NCBI RefSeq assembly: GCF_011927765.1
Contig: NZ_JAATJG010000004.1
Span: 1 to 64,000 of the forward strand
Length of the DNA: 64,000 nucleotides
Origin: Wenyingzhuangia aestuarii
Lineage (GTDB): Bacteria > Bacteroidota > Bacteroidia > Flavobacteriales > Flavobacteriaceae
Direction: 5' to 3'
Shown here: piece after piece, positions 1 through 10,331 of the stretch
Position numbering within the stretch: the stretch's first letter is position 1
Layout: each line of letters opens with the position of its first letter
Translations under genes and position numbers: made by a program
Notes under the pieces: generated by a model
Told to the model about the DNA's origin: nothing
Seen by the model: the letters and a program-made list of their open reading frames with translations, nothing else
The model's database searches: none

Positions 1-275
1 TTTTAAAAGGTCTAAAGTAAGTTCCAATACGAATAAATTTAAACCTCAAAAATAAAACTATCCTAATTCACACACAACTTTTGTGATTGATCCTAAAAAC
101 AGATACCATATCAATAGCTTTATATCAAATTCAACCTAAAAAACTACATTACAACCAACTAACTCATTAAGAAAGTATTTCATGAAACATTTGTGGTCTA
201 CAAATGAGAATTTTAAAGTCTTCAAATTAGATAACTTCAGAGAATCATAATTATGTACATCAATAAAAAAAATAC
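1..275. other. Non-coding AT-rich leader before GH95 gene
   Basis: I see no convincing gene here on either strand. The only structure is a perfect 7-bp inverted repeat, CATTTGT at 188-194 and ACAAATG at 200-206 with a 5-bp spacer, about 70 bases before the GH95 start. It could be an operator for that gene, but nothing else supports this. The sequence may also include the tail of an intergenic region belonging to a gene left of the window. Confidence 0.5.
188..206. repeat. Short inverted repeat upstream of the GH95 gene
   Basis: CATTTGT-GGTCT-ACAAATG is a perfect 7-bp dyad 70 bases upstream of the GH95 start. Its position and symmetry fit a repressor or activator site, but no regulator can be assigned. 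Confidence 0.3.
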
Positions 276-2567
276 ATGAAGAATAGTATTCTTATTTTTA
301 TCAGCTTATGGAGCTATTTACTTGTTAGTCAATCCAAAGACAAAAACGCATTAAAAATATGGTTCAATCAACCTACTACAAAATGGAACCAAGGATTACC
401 TATTGGAAACGGAAATTTAGGTGCCATGATATACGGAACTCCTAGTAAAGAAATTATTTGCTTAAACGAAGAAACTATTTGGACCGGTGGTAAAGATTAC
501 AATCGTGATAAAAAAGATGCTGGTAAATATATAGACACCATACAGCAAATGTTGTTTGAAGGAAAATATATGGATGCTGAAGATATGGTTCAAAAGAGAA
601 TTCTAACAGATAGGTTACCTTCTGGAAAAAACACCTATCAAATGTTGGCTAATTTATTTATATAATCTGATGCTTTTAAAAATATTGAGAACTATAAACG
701 TGAATTAGATATTAAAAAGTCTATAGTTACCACCAAGTTTAACAATGAAGACATTCAATATACAAGAACTTACTTTTCTAGCTTTCCAGACAAAGCAATG
801 GTTTACAAATACACTGCTAATAAAAAAGGAAACATCAATATTGCTAGTTGGATAAAACGTAATGAACAAACCAAAATAACGGTTACAAAGAATAATATTG
901 AGTTTTCTGAACACGTAGGTAACGGTTATGGAGTTACATTTAATGCCCTTATTAATTTTGAGACCAAAGGAGGTACTTCTGAGGTTAAAGATGGAAAATT
1001 AATTATTAAAAATGCTGATGAAGTACTTATTAAAGTAGTAGCATCAAGCAACTATCGTGGCACTAATCCTAAAGAAGACACAAAAAACACATTAGACAAA
1101 ATAGCTAATACGTCGTATAAAAAATTACTTAAAAGACATATTGTTGATTATCAATCTTTATTTAATAGACTTTCTTTTCAAATTTCTGACAACAAAATAG
1201 ATGATATTCCTACAGATATACGTTTAAAGAATGTAAAACTGGGAGCTGAAGATCATTATCTAACACAGTTACAATATCAATTTGGAAGATATCTATTAAT
1301 CAGTAGTTCTAGACCAGGTAATTTGCCCGCTAACTTACAAGGTATTTGGGCTACAGGGTTTACTCCTCCTTGGAATTCAGACTATCATGTAAACATTAAC
1401 ATTCAAATGAATTATTGGATGGCAGAAATGACAAATTTAGCAGAATGCCACGAACCTTTTTTAGAATACATTGGTAATTTAAGAGAAATGGGACGTATTA
1501 CAGCTAAAAAAACATACAACTCTAGAGGGTTTGTAGCACACCACACAAGTGATCCTTGGCACACAACTGCTGCCTTTGGAAAAGCAAGATATGGTATGTG
1601 GCCCATGGGAGCTGCTTGGGCTTGTCAGCATTTATTTACTCATTATGAATATACCGAGAATTCTAAATATTTAAAAGAACATGCTTATCCTATTATGAAA
1701 GAAGCAGCTTTGTTTTTTGTTGATTTTATGGTAAAAGATCCTAAAACAGGACTTTTTGTTACTGGCCCTTCGGTATCTCCAGAAAACAATTTTTTAACCA
1801 AAGATGGCGAAAAAGCTACTTTAAACATGGGGCCAACCATGGATCGTGAAATTATATTTGAATTGTTTAGCAATTGCATCAAAGCAGCTGATATTTTAAA
1901 TATTGACAAAGATTTTAGTAATCTTTTAAAAAGTAGAATTTCTCAAATGCCACCACTTAAAATTGGTCGTGATGGTAGATTATTAGAATGGGTAGAAGAA
2001 TTAAAAGAAGCTCAACCAGGGCACAGGCATATCTCTCATTTGTATGCTTTACACCCATCTAACCAAATTTCAGAATCAAAAACTCCTGAACTTTTTGAAG
2101 CTGCTAAAAAAACAATAGCAGGAAGATTGTCTAAAGGTGGTGGACATACGGGTTGGAGTCGTGCTTGGATTATTAACTTTTATGCTCGTTTGCTAGAAGG
2201 AGAAAAAGCTTATGAAAATATTTTAGCCCTGCAAAGAAAATCAACCTTACCCAATTTATTAGATGTACACCCTCCTTTTCAGATTGATGGAAATTTTGGA
2301 GTGGTCTCCGGAATTACAGAAATGTTAATGCAAAGTCATAATGATGAAATTCACTTATTACCCGCTTTACCTACTGCATGGGCTACTGGAAGTATTAAAG
2401 GGATTGTTGCTAAAAAAGGATTTGAAATTGATATGAAATGGGAACAAGGAAAGTTAAAACACTTAGTTGTTATATCTAAGTTAGGAAATCCTTTAACCAT
2501 CCGCCACAACAATGTTGTAAAAACTTTAAACACAACTAAAGGACAAGTTTTAAAATTTAATTATTAA
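276..2567 (+). pseudogene. GH95 family alpha-L-fucosidase-like glycosidase, interrupted by an in-frame stop
   Basis: The gene encodes a glycoside hydrolase of family 95, which removes terminal alpha-1,2-linked L-fucose (some members act on L-galactose). An N-terminal signal-like segment is followed by the hallmark opening 'WFNQPTTKWNQGLPIGNGNLGAMIYG' region, here at residues about 30-55. Further on are the conserved 'NINIQMNYW' block (Asn pair of the active site), 'EWVEELKEAQPGHRHISHL' with the catalytic acidic residue, and 'FQIDGNFG' near the C-terminus. A TAA at 663-665 stops the frame after residue 129, yet the same frame continues without shift ('SDAFKNIENYKRELDI...') to 2567. A single substitution such as AAA to TAA would explain it. 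Without the stop the protein would be about 763 residues, normal for GH95. A later ATG at 798 is only an internal Met. It is a recent pseudogene, a sequencing error, or a read-through case. Confidence 0.85.
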
Positions 2568-2590
2568 ATCATTTATAAAGTGTCAGCATA

Positions 2591-2628
2591 AAAAAAGGAG
2601 ATATTCTATGTAGAATATCTCCTTTTTT
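2591..2628 (+). terminator. Strong rho-independent terminator after GH95
   Basis: An 18-bp perfect stem (2591-2608 with 2611-2628) with a 2-base centre, starting in A6 and ending in T6. It lies 24 bases past the GH95 stop and separates that gene from the following regulator and Sus locus. Confidence 0.9.
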
Positions 2629-2750
2629 ATTAGAATATTAATAAGATTTATATTCTTAAAATATTTATTAAGAACATCCGTAAACAAACATGGTATTAAA
2701 CAATTCCTAAAATAACAAGATCTTCAATAATTTTATTTGTCATAAACTTC

Positions 2751-2758
2751 TAAATTTG
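2751..2758 (+). promoter_or_regulatory. Candidate Bacteroidota -7 element (TAAATTTG)
   Basis: TAAATTTG matches the TAnnTTTG -7 consensus exactly. No well-spaced TTG is seen 19-21 bases upstream. A start near 2763 would leave a leader of roughly 34 bases to the ATG at 2797, which supports that start over the ATG at 2782. Confidence 0.4.
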
Positions 2759-2796
2759 TATTTCTAACTGGATTTTTTTCTATGTATCTTTTCCCT

Positions 2797-4455
2797 ATGG
2801 CTAAAACATCTATCTTTTTTACACTCTTTTTTTTATCTATTTTTTCTAACTCAATATATGCGAATAATGAACTAGATTCATTATTAGTAGTTTTAGAAGA
2901 GGAAATGCTAAAACAAAAAAATTATGATCAGCTAAAAGAACAAAGAATTGAAAACTTAAAAAAATTAAAGTCTGATCAAAATATTACTCTCGAAAACAAA
3001 TACTTTATAAACAACAAAATTATATTGGAATACGAGTATTATAGTTTTGATAATGCTCTCTTTTTTATAGAAGAAAACATATCTATTTCCGAGCAACTAG
3101 ACAATAACTATTTTATCAAAGAATCATCATTAAAACTAGCTAAGTTATTAGCTATGTCTGGTCGATTTAAAGAATCTATAGATATATTAAATGAAATTCA
3201 CAGAACCAACATTCCTAAGGAGCTGTTACAAGAGTATTTTTTTAATTACCAAAGATGCTATTCTGAACTCAATTACTATTCTATTGTAAAAAGTACCAAG
3301 CAGAGATATATTAATTTATTTCATGCCTACAAAGATTCACTTAATATAGAAATTGCTAAACTCAACCCTAACTCTTTACCTGCCTTAGCGTTGGCAGAAG
3401 AAAGTTATAGAGATAAAGGAGAGTATGCAAAAGCTTTAGCATTAAACACCAAAAGACTATCACAAGTAAAATTAGGAACCCGCGAATACTCTATGATTGC
3501 TTTTGAAAGGTCTTATACAAGTTATGATTATTTAAAAGAGAAAACGGATCAAAAAAAATATTTAGCATTATCTGCAATTTCAGACATCAAAGCATCCGTA
3601 AAAGATAATGCATCACTAACAACTTTAGCTGTTATCCTTTTTGAAGAAGGCTATGTAGATAAAGCACATAAATACATCAGCTTTTCTTTTGATGATGCTA
3701 AATTTTACAATTCACAACTTCGTTTTTTAAACATATCTAACATTCTTCCTTTAATTTCTAAATCTTACGAAACACAAAGTACCATCCAAAAAACAAAACT
3801 TAAACAATCTCTTATCTTTATTAGTGTATTGTTTGTTATTCTTATAGGAGCTCTGTTTTATATATTTAAGCAATTTAAGAAGTTAGAGTTTGCTCGTAAT
3901 AAATTAAAATCAGCCAATAATCAACTAAAAGATTTAAACAATCAATTAAGCTACACCAATAAAGATCTAAAAAGACTATATGAAGAGCTGTCTGCTTCTG
4001 ATAGAATTAAAGAACAATATATTGGTACATTTTTAAACCTGTATTCTGAGTATATAAACAAGCTTGATGTATACCGAAAAATGGTGGTCAAAGATTTAAC
4101 CACAAATAAAATAAATGCTTTACTTGAGATTACAAAATCAAAACAAGTTATTGAAAGTGAACTGAAACTATTTTACTCTAATTTTGATGAATCTTTTTTA
4201 CATATCTATCCCAATTTTGTTCAAGACATAAATGCTTTATTAAAAGAAGATAAAAAAATTGTTGTTAAAAAAGGAGAACTCTTAAATACTGAGTTAAGAA
4301 TTTATGCACTAATAAGATTAGGTATAACCAATAGCACTAAAATTTCTAAAATACTTAGATACTCTGTTAACACTATTTATAACTATCGTGTTAAGAACAG
4401 AAACGCTGCCATTAATAGAGATGAATTTGAGAATATGGTTAAAAAAACACCTTAA
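2797..4455 (+). CDS. SusR-like membrane regulator with TPR-type sensor (DUF6377-type)
   Basis: This is probably the glycan-sensing regulator of the adjacent Sus locus. The ATG at 2797 gives a clean signal peptide (MAKTSIFFTLFFLSIFSNSIYA); an upstream in-frame ATG at 2782 is possible. Residues about 25-330 are helical and TPR-like and should be periplasmic. One transmembrane helix follows at about 336-358, then a coiled coil (about 365-410) with the 'LYSEYINKLDVYRKMV' segment typical of DUF6377/SusR-like proteins. The C-terminus ('ELRIYALIRLGITNSTKISKILRYSVNTIYNYR') reads as a LuxR-like helix-turn-helix. Length (552 aa) fits SusR-type regulators. It sits just upstream of susC on the same strand with its own candidate promoter. 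The role in sensing the PUL substrate is inferred from family and position. Confidence 0.75.
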   Translation: MAKTSIFFTLFFLSIFSNSIYANNELDSLLVVLEEEMLKQKNYDQLKEQRIENLKKLKSDQNITLENKYFINNKIILEYEYYSFDNALFFIEENISISEQLDNNYFIKESSLKLAKLLAMSGRFKESIDILNEIHRTNIPKELLQEYFFNYQRCYSELNYYSIVKSTKQRYINLFHAYKDSLNIEIAKLNPNSLPALALAEESYRDKGEYAKALALNTKRLSQVKLGTREYSMIAFERSYTSYDYLKEKTDQKKYLALSAISDIKASVKDNASLTTLAVILFEEGYVDKAHKYISFSFDDAKFYNSQLRFLNISNILPLISKSYETQSTIQKTKLKQSLIFISVLFVILIGALFYIFKQFKKLEFARNKLKSANNQLKDLNNQLSYTNKDLKRLYEELSASDRIKEQYIGTFLNLYSEYINKLDVYRKMVVKDLTTNKINALLEITKSKQVIESELKLFYSNFDESFLHIYPNFVQDINALLKEDKKIVVKKGELLNTELRIYALIRLGITNSTKISKILRYSVNTIYNYRVKNRNAAINRDEFENMVKKTP

Positions 4456-4761
4456 AACCAAAATATTCCTAAATAAAAAAGTTTTAATTAAAATATCTAC
4501 ATACTTTAAAACAAAAAAAAGAAAAAAAACTTACATTTATATTACACTTCAACTACTATTTTATTTTCACATAAAAATATAAATAACTAAAAAAACAGGT
4601 TTTTAAATATTAAAAACCTTAAACACAACTACCAATTTTCTACTTCTAGTTGTACTACGGACTTTTCTTGACTTAGTTTGTATCATGGTTATTGAATCTA
4701 TCTCACTCCTAAATAAGTTAGGATAGCTTAAATAATCACTGAACTTAAAATCAAACTAAAT
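4456..4761 (+). other. Intergenic region before the SusC gene
   Basis: This 306-base gap holds no gene. It contains a hairpin (AGGTTTTTAA 4597-4606, TTAAAAACCT 4610-4619) lacking a downstream T-run, so a weak terminator or regulatory structure, and the candidate SusC promoter at 4650-4680. Confidence 0.6.
4650..4680 (+). promoter_or_regulatory. Candidate promoter of the SusC-GH30 operon
   Basis: TTG at 4650-4652, a 20-base gap, then TTAGTTTG at 4673-4680, one mismatch from the TAnnTTTG -7 element. Transcription would start near 4687 and leave a leader of about 75 bases before the SusC ATG at 4762. Confidence 0.45.
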
Positions 4762-7700
4762 ATGAAAAAACATTTTTCAAACTTTAAGTCGTTAACTATT
4801 TTATTTATGATAATATCTTGGTCAGCTTTTGCACAAGAAATGTCTGTAAGTGGAAATGTAATAGACAACGCAGGTTTTCCTATTCCGGGAGTAAACATTA
4901 TTGAAAAAAACACCAATAAAGGTGTTATGACAGATTTTGATGGTAACTTCATCATTAACAATGTAAAAAAAGGAGCTACTTTAACATTCAGTTACATGGG
5001 TTATACTACACAAAATGTAATTATTGGTAGCGATTCAAATTTAAAGATTACTTTAAAACAAGACCTCGCTCAACTAGAAGAAGTAGTGGTGGTTGGTTAT
5101 GGAACTCAGAAAAAAAGTGTGGTTACTGGAGCCATTTCTGGAGTTAAAGAAAGTGAGTTAGAAGACCTTCCTATTACCAGAGTAGAACAAACTCTACAAG
5201 GTAGAGTCTCTGGGGTAACCATTGCTTCAAATTCGGGTCAACCTGGATCTTCTTCTACCGTTAGAGTAAGAGGAATTACTACATTAGGAAGTAATGAACC
5301 TCTTTGGGTCGTAGATGGTGTTGTGGTAGATGCTGGAGGAATTGGATATTTAAACCAATCAGATATTGCATCTGTTGAAGTTTTAAAAGATGCTGCCTCT
5401 CAAGCTATTTATGGAGCAAGAGCTGCAACAGGAGTAATACTTATTACTACTAAAAAAGGAAAATCAGGAAAGTTAAGCGTTAACTATAACGGATATACTG
5501 GTGTTTCTTCTGCAGCAAATAAACTAGATTTATTAAACGCAACAGAATATACCACTTTATTAAATGAAAAATCTGTTAATGGTGGTGGTTCAATTCTATT
5601 TTCTAACCCACAATCTTACGGTGAAGGAACAGATTGGCAATCAGAAATTTTTAACAATAGTGCACAAAGAACAAGTCATGAACTAAGCTTAAGTGGTGGT
5701 AATGATGTTTCTAAGTACTATGCTTCTTTTGGATATACAGATCAAGAAGGAATTGTGATGAGTGATATTTCTAAATACACTAGAAAAAACATTCGATTAA
5801 ATTCTACCCACAATATTTCGGACAAACTAAGGTTTGGTCAAACAATAGGATTCTCTAACGAGAAAAACAAAGGTATTGGAAATACCAATAGCGAATTTGG
5901 AGGACCATTGGCTTCTGCCATTAACTTAGATCCTTTAACACCTACGGTAGAAACAGACCCTACAAAAGCATCACTTGCCCCTTATACCAATAATGGAGCT
6001 TTTAGAGATGCTAACGGAAATCCTTATGGTATTTCTGGTTTAGTAGCACAAGAAATATCTAATCCATTAGCCTATCAACAAACTCTTTTAGGCAACTCTA
6101 GCTGGTCTGATAATTTTGTAGGAAACGCTTATGTAGAGTACGAACCAATTAAAGGATTGACTTTTAGATCAACTTTAGGAGCTAAACTAGCTTACTGGGG
6201 TTATCAAAATTACACGCCTGTTTCTTATTTAAACGCATCATCTATTGTTACACAAAACAATATTTCTAGAGGAACTAACAAAGGTTTTGGATGGAATATT
6301 GAAAACATCGTATCCTATTCAAATAGTATCAACAAACACAACTTTAATATTTTATTAGGTCAAGGTGCATATGTTGATAATATTACAAATGGTGAAACAG
6401 TAACCTATTACAACATTCCTGTAGATAGTTACAAAGATGCTTCTTTTAATTATAGTGTGGCAACAGATCAAATTAATGCCTCTGCCTCCACAGGTGTAGA
6501 ACATAGAGTAACTTCTTTATTCTCAAGGTTAACGTATAATTTTGATGAAAAATATTTATTGACAGCTATTATCAGAAGAGATGGTTCTTCTAGATTTGGA
6601 AGCAACAATAAATATGGATATTTCCCTTCTTTTTCAGCAGGTTGGGTACCATCTAAAGAAGGCTTTTGGAAAGATAACGAAGTTATCAATCAATTAAAAA
6701 TAAGAGGAGGTTATGGAGTTACTGGGAATGATAACATTGGTGATTTTAGATACCTATCAACCGTTGGTGGAGGAAGAGACTACACTATTGGAACCTCAGG
6801 TTCTGTAACCATTGGTAACAGCCCTGATGCACCTTCTAACCCAGATTTAAAATGGGAAGAAACTAGTCAACTTAACATTGGTTTTGACAGTAGATTGTTT
6901 CAGAGATTTAACATCGCTTTTGATTGGTACAAAAAAGAAACCACAGGTATTTTACAAAGCGTGACTATTCCTGGTTATGTTGGAGCAGTAGGTAACCCTA
7001 CAGGAAATGTTGCTGATATGAAAAACACAGGAATTGATTTAGAAGTTGGTTATAACAAACAGTTTAACGAAGTTAATTTTTCTTTAAACGGAAATGTTTC
7101 TTACTTAGAAAACGAAGTTACCTTTTTAGGAAATGGTGTTGACTTTTTATCGGGTGGAGAAAGCATACAGTCTAGCACCTACCCTATTACAAGAACTCAA
7201 GTAGGACAAGCAGTAAATTCATTTTACGGTTTTAAAACTAACGGAATTTTTCAAAACCAAACCGAAATTGATACGTATGTAAATTCATCTGGAACGGTTA
7301 TTCAACCCAATGCAAGACCGGGAGATTTTAAATGGAAAGATTTAGATGATGATGGAAATATAGATGCTGATGACAGAACCTTTTTAGGAAGTTCTATTCC
7401 AAAATTCACCTTTGGTATTACACTAAACATGGATTATAAAAATTTCGATTTAATGGTCTTTGCACAAGGAGCTAGTGGCAATAAAATTTTCCAAGGTTTA
7501 AGAAGATTAGATATAGAAAATGCTAACTATCAAACAACTGCACTTAATAGATGGGTAGGTGAAGGAACTTCAAACAGTTTTCCTAGACTAACTTCTAATG
7601 ACTCTAACAACAACTTCTCTAATCCTTCTGATTTTTATCTTGAAGATGGTGATTATTTAAGATTTAAAACCATACAATTAGGATACACAATCCCTTCAAA

Positions 7701-7878
7701 AATAGTAAGTAAGTATCATATCGATAAACTACGAATTTATTTCACTGCAGAAAACTTGTTCACTTTTACAAAGTACAGCGGTTACGATCCAGAAATTGGA
7801 GGTGGCGTTTTTGGAATTGATCGTGGATATTATCCTCAAGCAAAAACAAATCAAATTGGAATTAACTTACAATTTTAA
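4762..7878 (+). CDS. SusC/RagA family TonB-dependent outer-membrane transporter
   Basis: This is the oligosaccharide importer of the locus, pairing with the SusD protein encoded 15 bases downstream. A signal peptide ending at about residue 24 (SWSAFA-QE) is followed by a carboxypeptidase-D-like beta-sandwich (about 26-110), the 'EEVVVVGYGTQKK' linker characteristic of SusC, a plug domain (about 120-230, with 'ITTLGSNEPLWVVDGV' and 'GARAATGVILITTKKG'), and a long 22-strand barrel ending in an aromatic residue (NLQF). Length of 1038 aa is normal. Energy comes from TonB in the inner membrane. The substrate cannot be read from the sequence; the downstream GH30 enzymes suggest a beta-glucan. Confidence 0.95.
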   Translation: MKKHFSNFKSLTILFMIISWSAFAQEMSVSGNVIDNAGFPIPGVNIIEKNTNKGVMTDFDGNFIINNVKKGATLTFSYMGYTTQNVIIGSDSNLKITLKQDLAQLEEVVVVGYGTQKKSVVTGAISGVKESELEDLPITRVEQTLQGRVSGVTIASNSGQPGSSSTVRVRGITTLGSNEPLWVVDGVVVDAGGIGYLNQSDIASVEVLKDAASQAIYGARAATGVILITTKKGKSGKLSVNYNGYTGVSSAANKLDLLNATEYTTLLNEKSVNGGGSILFSNPQSYGEGTDWQSEIFNNSAQRTSHELSLSGGNDVSKYYASFGYTDQEGIVMSDISKYTRKNIRLNSTHNISDKLRFGQTIGFSNEKNKGIGNTNSEFGGPLASAINLDPLTPTVETDPTKASLAPYTNNGAFRDANGNPYGISGLVAQEISNPLAYQQTLLGNSSWSDNFVGNAYVEYEPIKGLTFRSTLGAKLAYWGYQNYTPVSYLNASSIVTQNNISRGTNKGFGWNIENIVSYSNSINKHNFNILLGQGAYVDNITNGETVTYYNIPVDSYKDASFNYSVATDQINASASTGVEHRVTSLFSRLTYNFDEKYLLTAIIRRDGSSRFGSNNKYGYFPSFSAGWVPSKEGFWKDNEVINQLKIRGGYGVTGNDNIGDFRYLSTVGGGRDYTIGTSGSVTIGNSPDAPSNPDLKWEETSQLNIGFDSRLFQRFNIAFDWYKKETTGILQSVTIPGYVGAVGNPTGNVADMKNTGIDLEVGYNKQFNEVNFSLNGNVSYLENEVTFLGNGVDFLSGGESIQSSTYPITRTQVGQAVNSFYGFKTNGIFQNQTEIDTYVNSSGTVIQPNARPGDFKWKDLDDDGNIDADDRTFLGSSIPKFTFGITLNMDYKNFDLMVFAQGASGNKIFQGLRRLDIENANYQTTALNRWVGEGTSNSFPRLTSNDSNNNFSNPSDFYLEDGDYLRFKTIQLGYTIPSKIVSKYHIDKLRIYFTAENLFTFTKYSGYDPEIGGGVFGIDRGYYPQAKTNQIGINLQF

Positions 7879-7893
7879 TAAAACTATTGAGAT

Positions 7894-9408
7894 ATGAAAA
7901 AACTAATAAATATTAAAAACATATACTTTGGGTTAATAGTAACTCTTTTAATTTCATCTTGTGGTAAAGATTTTTTAGAAGTAGAACCTAAAGGTACGTC
8001 ACTAGAAGACAATTATTACACCAACGAATTTGAAGCTTATTCTGGTTTAGTGGCTGTTTATGATGTGATAGGAAAACAATCTAGAGGATTCGAAAACATG
8101 ATTATTTTAATGAACTCTGGTTCTGATGATCACTACGCAGGTGGAGGTAGTTCAGCAGATGGTTCACAATTACAAGCATTTTCTAACTACACCATAAGCG
8201 AATCTAATATGGCTGTTAGTTATTGGAGCGATTTTTATCAAGGTATTTTTAGAGCCAATACCCTTTTAACAAAACTTCCAGAAGTAGAGATGGATGAAGA
8301 TACCAAAAAGAGGTTTACGGCAGAAACCAAAGCTTTAAGAGCCATCTATTATTTTGAATTGGTTAGAATGTTTAAAAACATCCCTTTAATTACTTCTCCT
8401 TTAGCTACAGACGAAATTTATACCGTACTACAAGCAAACCCTAATGATGTATATGCACAAATAGAAACAGATTTAACAGAGGCTATTCCTGATTTACCTA
8501 GTACTTTAAATATAGAAACTGAAGGTGGACGTTTAACACAAGGAGCAGCAAAAGCCTTACTAGGAAAAGTTTATTTGTTTGAAGGAAAAAATGATGAAGC
8601 TGCCAATCAACTAGCAGAGGTTAACGGAACTCCAGGAGAAACAAGTCCTTATGGGTATAAATTACTTGACAATTTTTCTGATTTATGGTCAATAAGTAAC
8701 ATTTACAATACAGAATCTATTATAGAAGTAGCGCACACAGACCAGAGCAATGCTGACTGGGGAAACTGGGGCTGGGGTAATGATGAAGGAAATAGCTTAA
8801 ATGTAATGGTAGGCCCTAGAGGTTTTGTAAGATCCAACGGTTCTTCTTCTCCTGATTATGCAACAGGTTGGGGATTTGGAATTATCACTCAAAGTTTATA
8901 TGATGCTTTAGATGGAGATCCTAGATTTGATGATACAATAGCAAACATAGGAGCTTTTGCAACTGCTGGAGAAGTAGAATATGATGAAAGCTTCCAAAAC
9001 ACAGGGTATTTTCTAAAAAAATTCATGCCTCTAAATTCTGATGTATCAACAGGTGGTGGTGCAAGCGCTTTAAATTACAAACAACATACCTATATGATTC
9101 GTTTGGCCGATACCTATCTTATGGAGGCAGAAGCTTTAGGAGGTACAGGAGCAAGAGCGCAAGCTTTGTTAGATGCTGTACGAGCAAGAGTAGGATTGCC
9201 ATCAACACCAGTATCTATTGATGCTATTTTAAATGAACGCCGTTTAGAATTAGCCGGAGAAGGTCACCGCTGGTATGATTTAGTAAGAACAGGTAGAGCA
9301 GCAACCGTATTAGCAAACAAAGGATTTGTGGCAGGTAAAAACGAAATACTACCTATTCCATTAGTCGAATTAGAGAATACTTTATTAGAGCAAAATCCTG
9401 AATATTAA
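7894..9408 (+). CDS. SusD/RagB family glycan-binding lipoprotein
   Basis: This surface lipoprotein forms the lid of the SusC channel and captures oligosaccharides. The lipobox ends at Cys23 ('LLISSC-GKDF'), followed by acidic and aromatic residues. The middle of the protein has the TPR-like helices of SusD ('FRANTLLTKLPEV', 'AETKALRAIYYFELVRMFKNIPL'), and the C-terminus has the conserved 'NERRLELAGEGHRWYDLVRTGRA' block and the 'ILPIP...NP' ending. Length of 504 aa is typical. It follows SusC with a 15-base gap and must be co-transcribed with it. Confidence 0.95.
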   Translation: MKKLINIKNIYFGLIVTLLISSCGKDFLEVEPKGTSLEDNYYTNEFEAYSGLVAVYDVIGKQSRGFENMIILMNSGSDDHYAGGGSSADGSQLQAFSNYTISESNMAVSYWSDFYQGIFRANTLLTKLPEVEMDEDTKKRFTAETKALRAIYYFELVRMFKNIPLITSPLATDEIYTVLQANPNDVYAQIETDLTEAIPDLPSTLNIETEGGRLTQGAAKALLGKVYLFEGKNDEAANQLAEVNGTPGETSPYGYKLLDNFSDLWSISNIYNTESIIEVAHTDQSNADWGNWGWGNDEGNSLNVMVGPRGFVRSNGSSSPDYATGWGFGIITQSLYDALDGDPRFDDTIANIGAFATAGEVEYDESFQNTGYFLKKFMPLNSDVSTGGGASALNYKQHTYMIRLADTYLMEAEALGGTGARAQALLDAVRARVGLPSTPVSIDAILNERRLELAGEGHRWYDLVRTGRAATVLANKGFVAGKNEILPIPLVELENTLLEQNPEY

Positions 9409-9427
9409 TCCCTAAAATTAAAATTTT

Positions 9428-10315
9428 ATGAACCTACATATAAAATTAAAAAACGTAGCCAAGTTTTTCTTTCTAGCTACCATAACGTCAACAATAATTT
9501 CTTGTCAGTCAGATGATATTGGAGAAGGAAACGGATTAACAACTACTGATTTAGATGCTGAATTTACCATTACAGAAGTTAGCGATGCAACCAACACTTA
9601 TTTACTTACAGCAAACCATAGCTATATAAGCTCCAATTGGGATATTGATAACGGAGCGGGCTTTACTGCAGGAGGAGTCACAAAAGAAGTTTTTTTCCCA
9701 GATGCTAGTACCTATACCATTCAACATAAAGTTTTTGGAATTGGTGGGGCTTCGGCAATAACTTCTCAAACTATTAATATTGGAACCTCTGATCCACTAG
9801 TTGGAAACATTGTTAAAGGAGGAAAATTAAAAGATACTAACGATCACAATGAGTGGACAATATTAAACATAAGTGATAACGGTGCTCAATGGATTTTTAA
9901 CCAAGGAAGCGCTACAATTCTAAGCACTCAAGAATGGGCTCAACAAGGTTTGTTTCAAGCTATTGAAGTTGTTAAAGATAGAAAGTACAGTATTGATATG
10001 CTGGTGGCTGCTGAAGGTAGCTTTACAAACACATGGTTTGAAGTATACGCAGGTACAACTCCCCCTGTTCAAGGTCAAGAATATTCAGACAATAGAATTA
10101 TGGGGTTAAGTACTTGGGATGGTTGCGCTACATCAGCTTTTTCAGGATGGCTATCAGAAGTAGGTTGTGTTAAAAACGCTAACACAGATACTATTGATAA
10201 TACAGTAACATTTTCCGAATCTGGAACCATTTATTTAGTCATAAGAAGTGGTGGTCAAGATTTTAATGCTGCCGGAATCACCATCAAAAATATTGAAATG
10301 CGAGGTGTAAAATAA
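9428..10315 (+). CDS. PKD-type surface lipoprotein, probable glycan-binding protein of the PUL
   Basis: The lipobox ends at Cys26 ('STIISC-QSDD'). Residues about 40-125 have the pattern of a PKD/Ig-like domain, including a sheet with 'SNWDIDNGAGFTAGG' and 'ASTYTIQHKVFG'. The remaining 160 residues look like a beta-sandwich with many aromatic residues ('NEWTILNISDNGAQWIFN') and a 'DRKYSIDMLVAAEG' strand, as in carbohydrate-binding lipoproteins. It has no catalytic signature. In Sus loci the gene after susD commonly encodes a surface glycan-binding protein, and beta-glucan loci in marine flavobacteria often use a PKD-containing one. That role is inferred. It starts 19 bases after susD. Confidence 0.75.
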   Translation: MNLHIKLKNVAKFFFLATITSTIISCQSDDIGEGNGLTTTDLDAEFTITEVSDATNTYLLTANHSYISSNWDIDNGAGFTAGGVTKEVFFPDASTYTIQHKVFGIGGASAITSQTINIGTSDPLVGNIVKGGKLKDTNDHNEWTILNISDNGAQWIFNQGSATILSTQEWAQQGLFQAIEVVKDRKYSIDMLVAAEGSFTNTWFEVYAGTTPPVQGQEYSDNRIMGLSTWDGCATSAFSGWLSEVGCVKNANTDTIDNTVTFSESGTIYLVIRSGGQDFNAAGITIKNIEMRGVK

Positions 10316-10331
10316 TCATTTAACAAATAAT

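Noticed and set aside
2782-2796. Upstream ATG for the SusR-like regulator
   Set aside because: It adds five residues before a clean signal peptide and lies too close to the candidate -7 element; kept only as an alternative.
4388-4582. 64-residue ORF after the SusR-like gene
   Set aside because: It overlaps the end of the regulator in another frame and runs into AT-rich non-coding sequence.
4597-4619. Hairpin before susC as a strong terminator
   Set aside because: It lacks a T-run on the top strand; described only as a structure.
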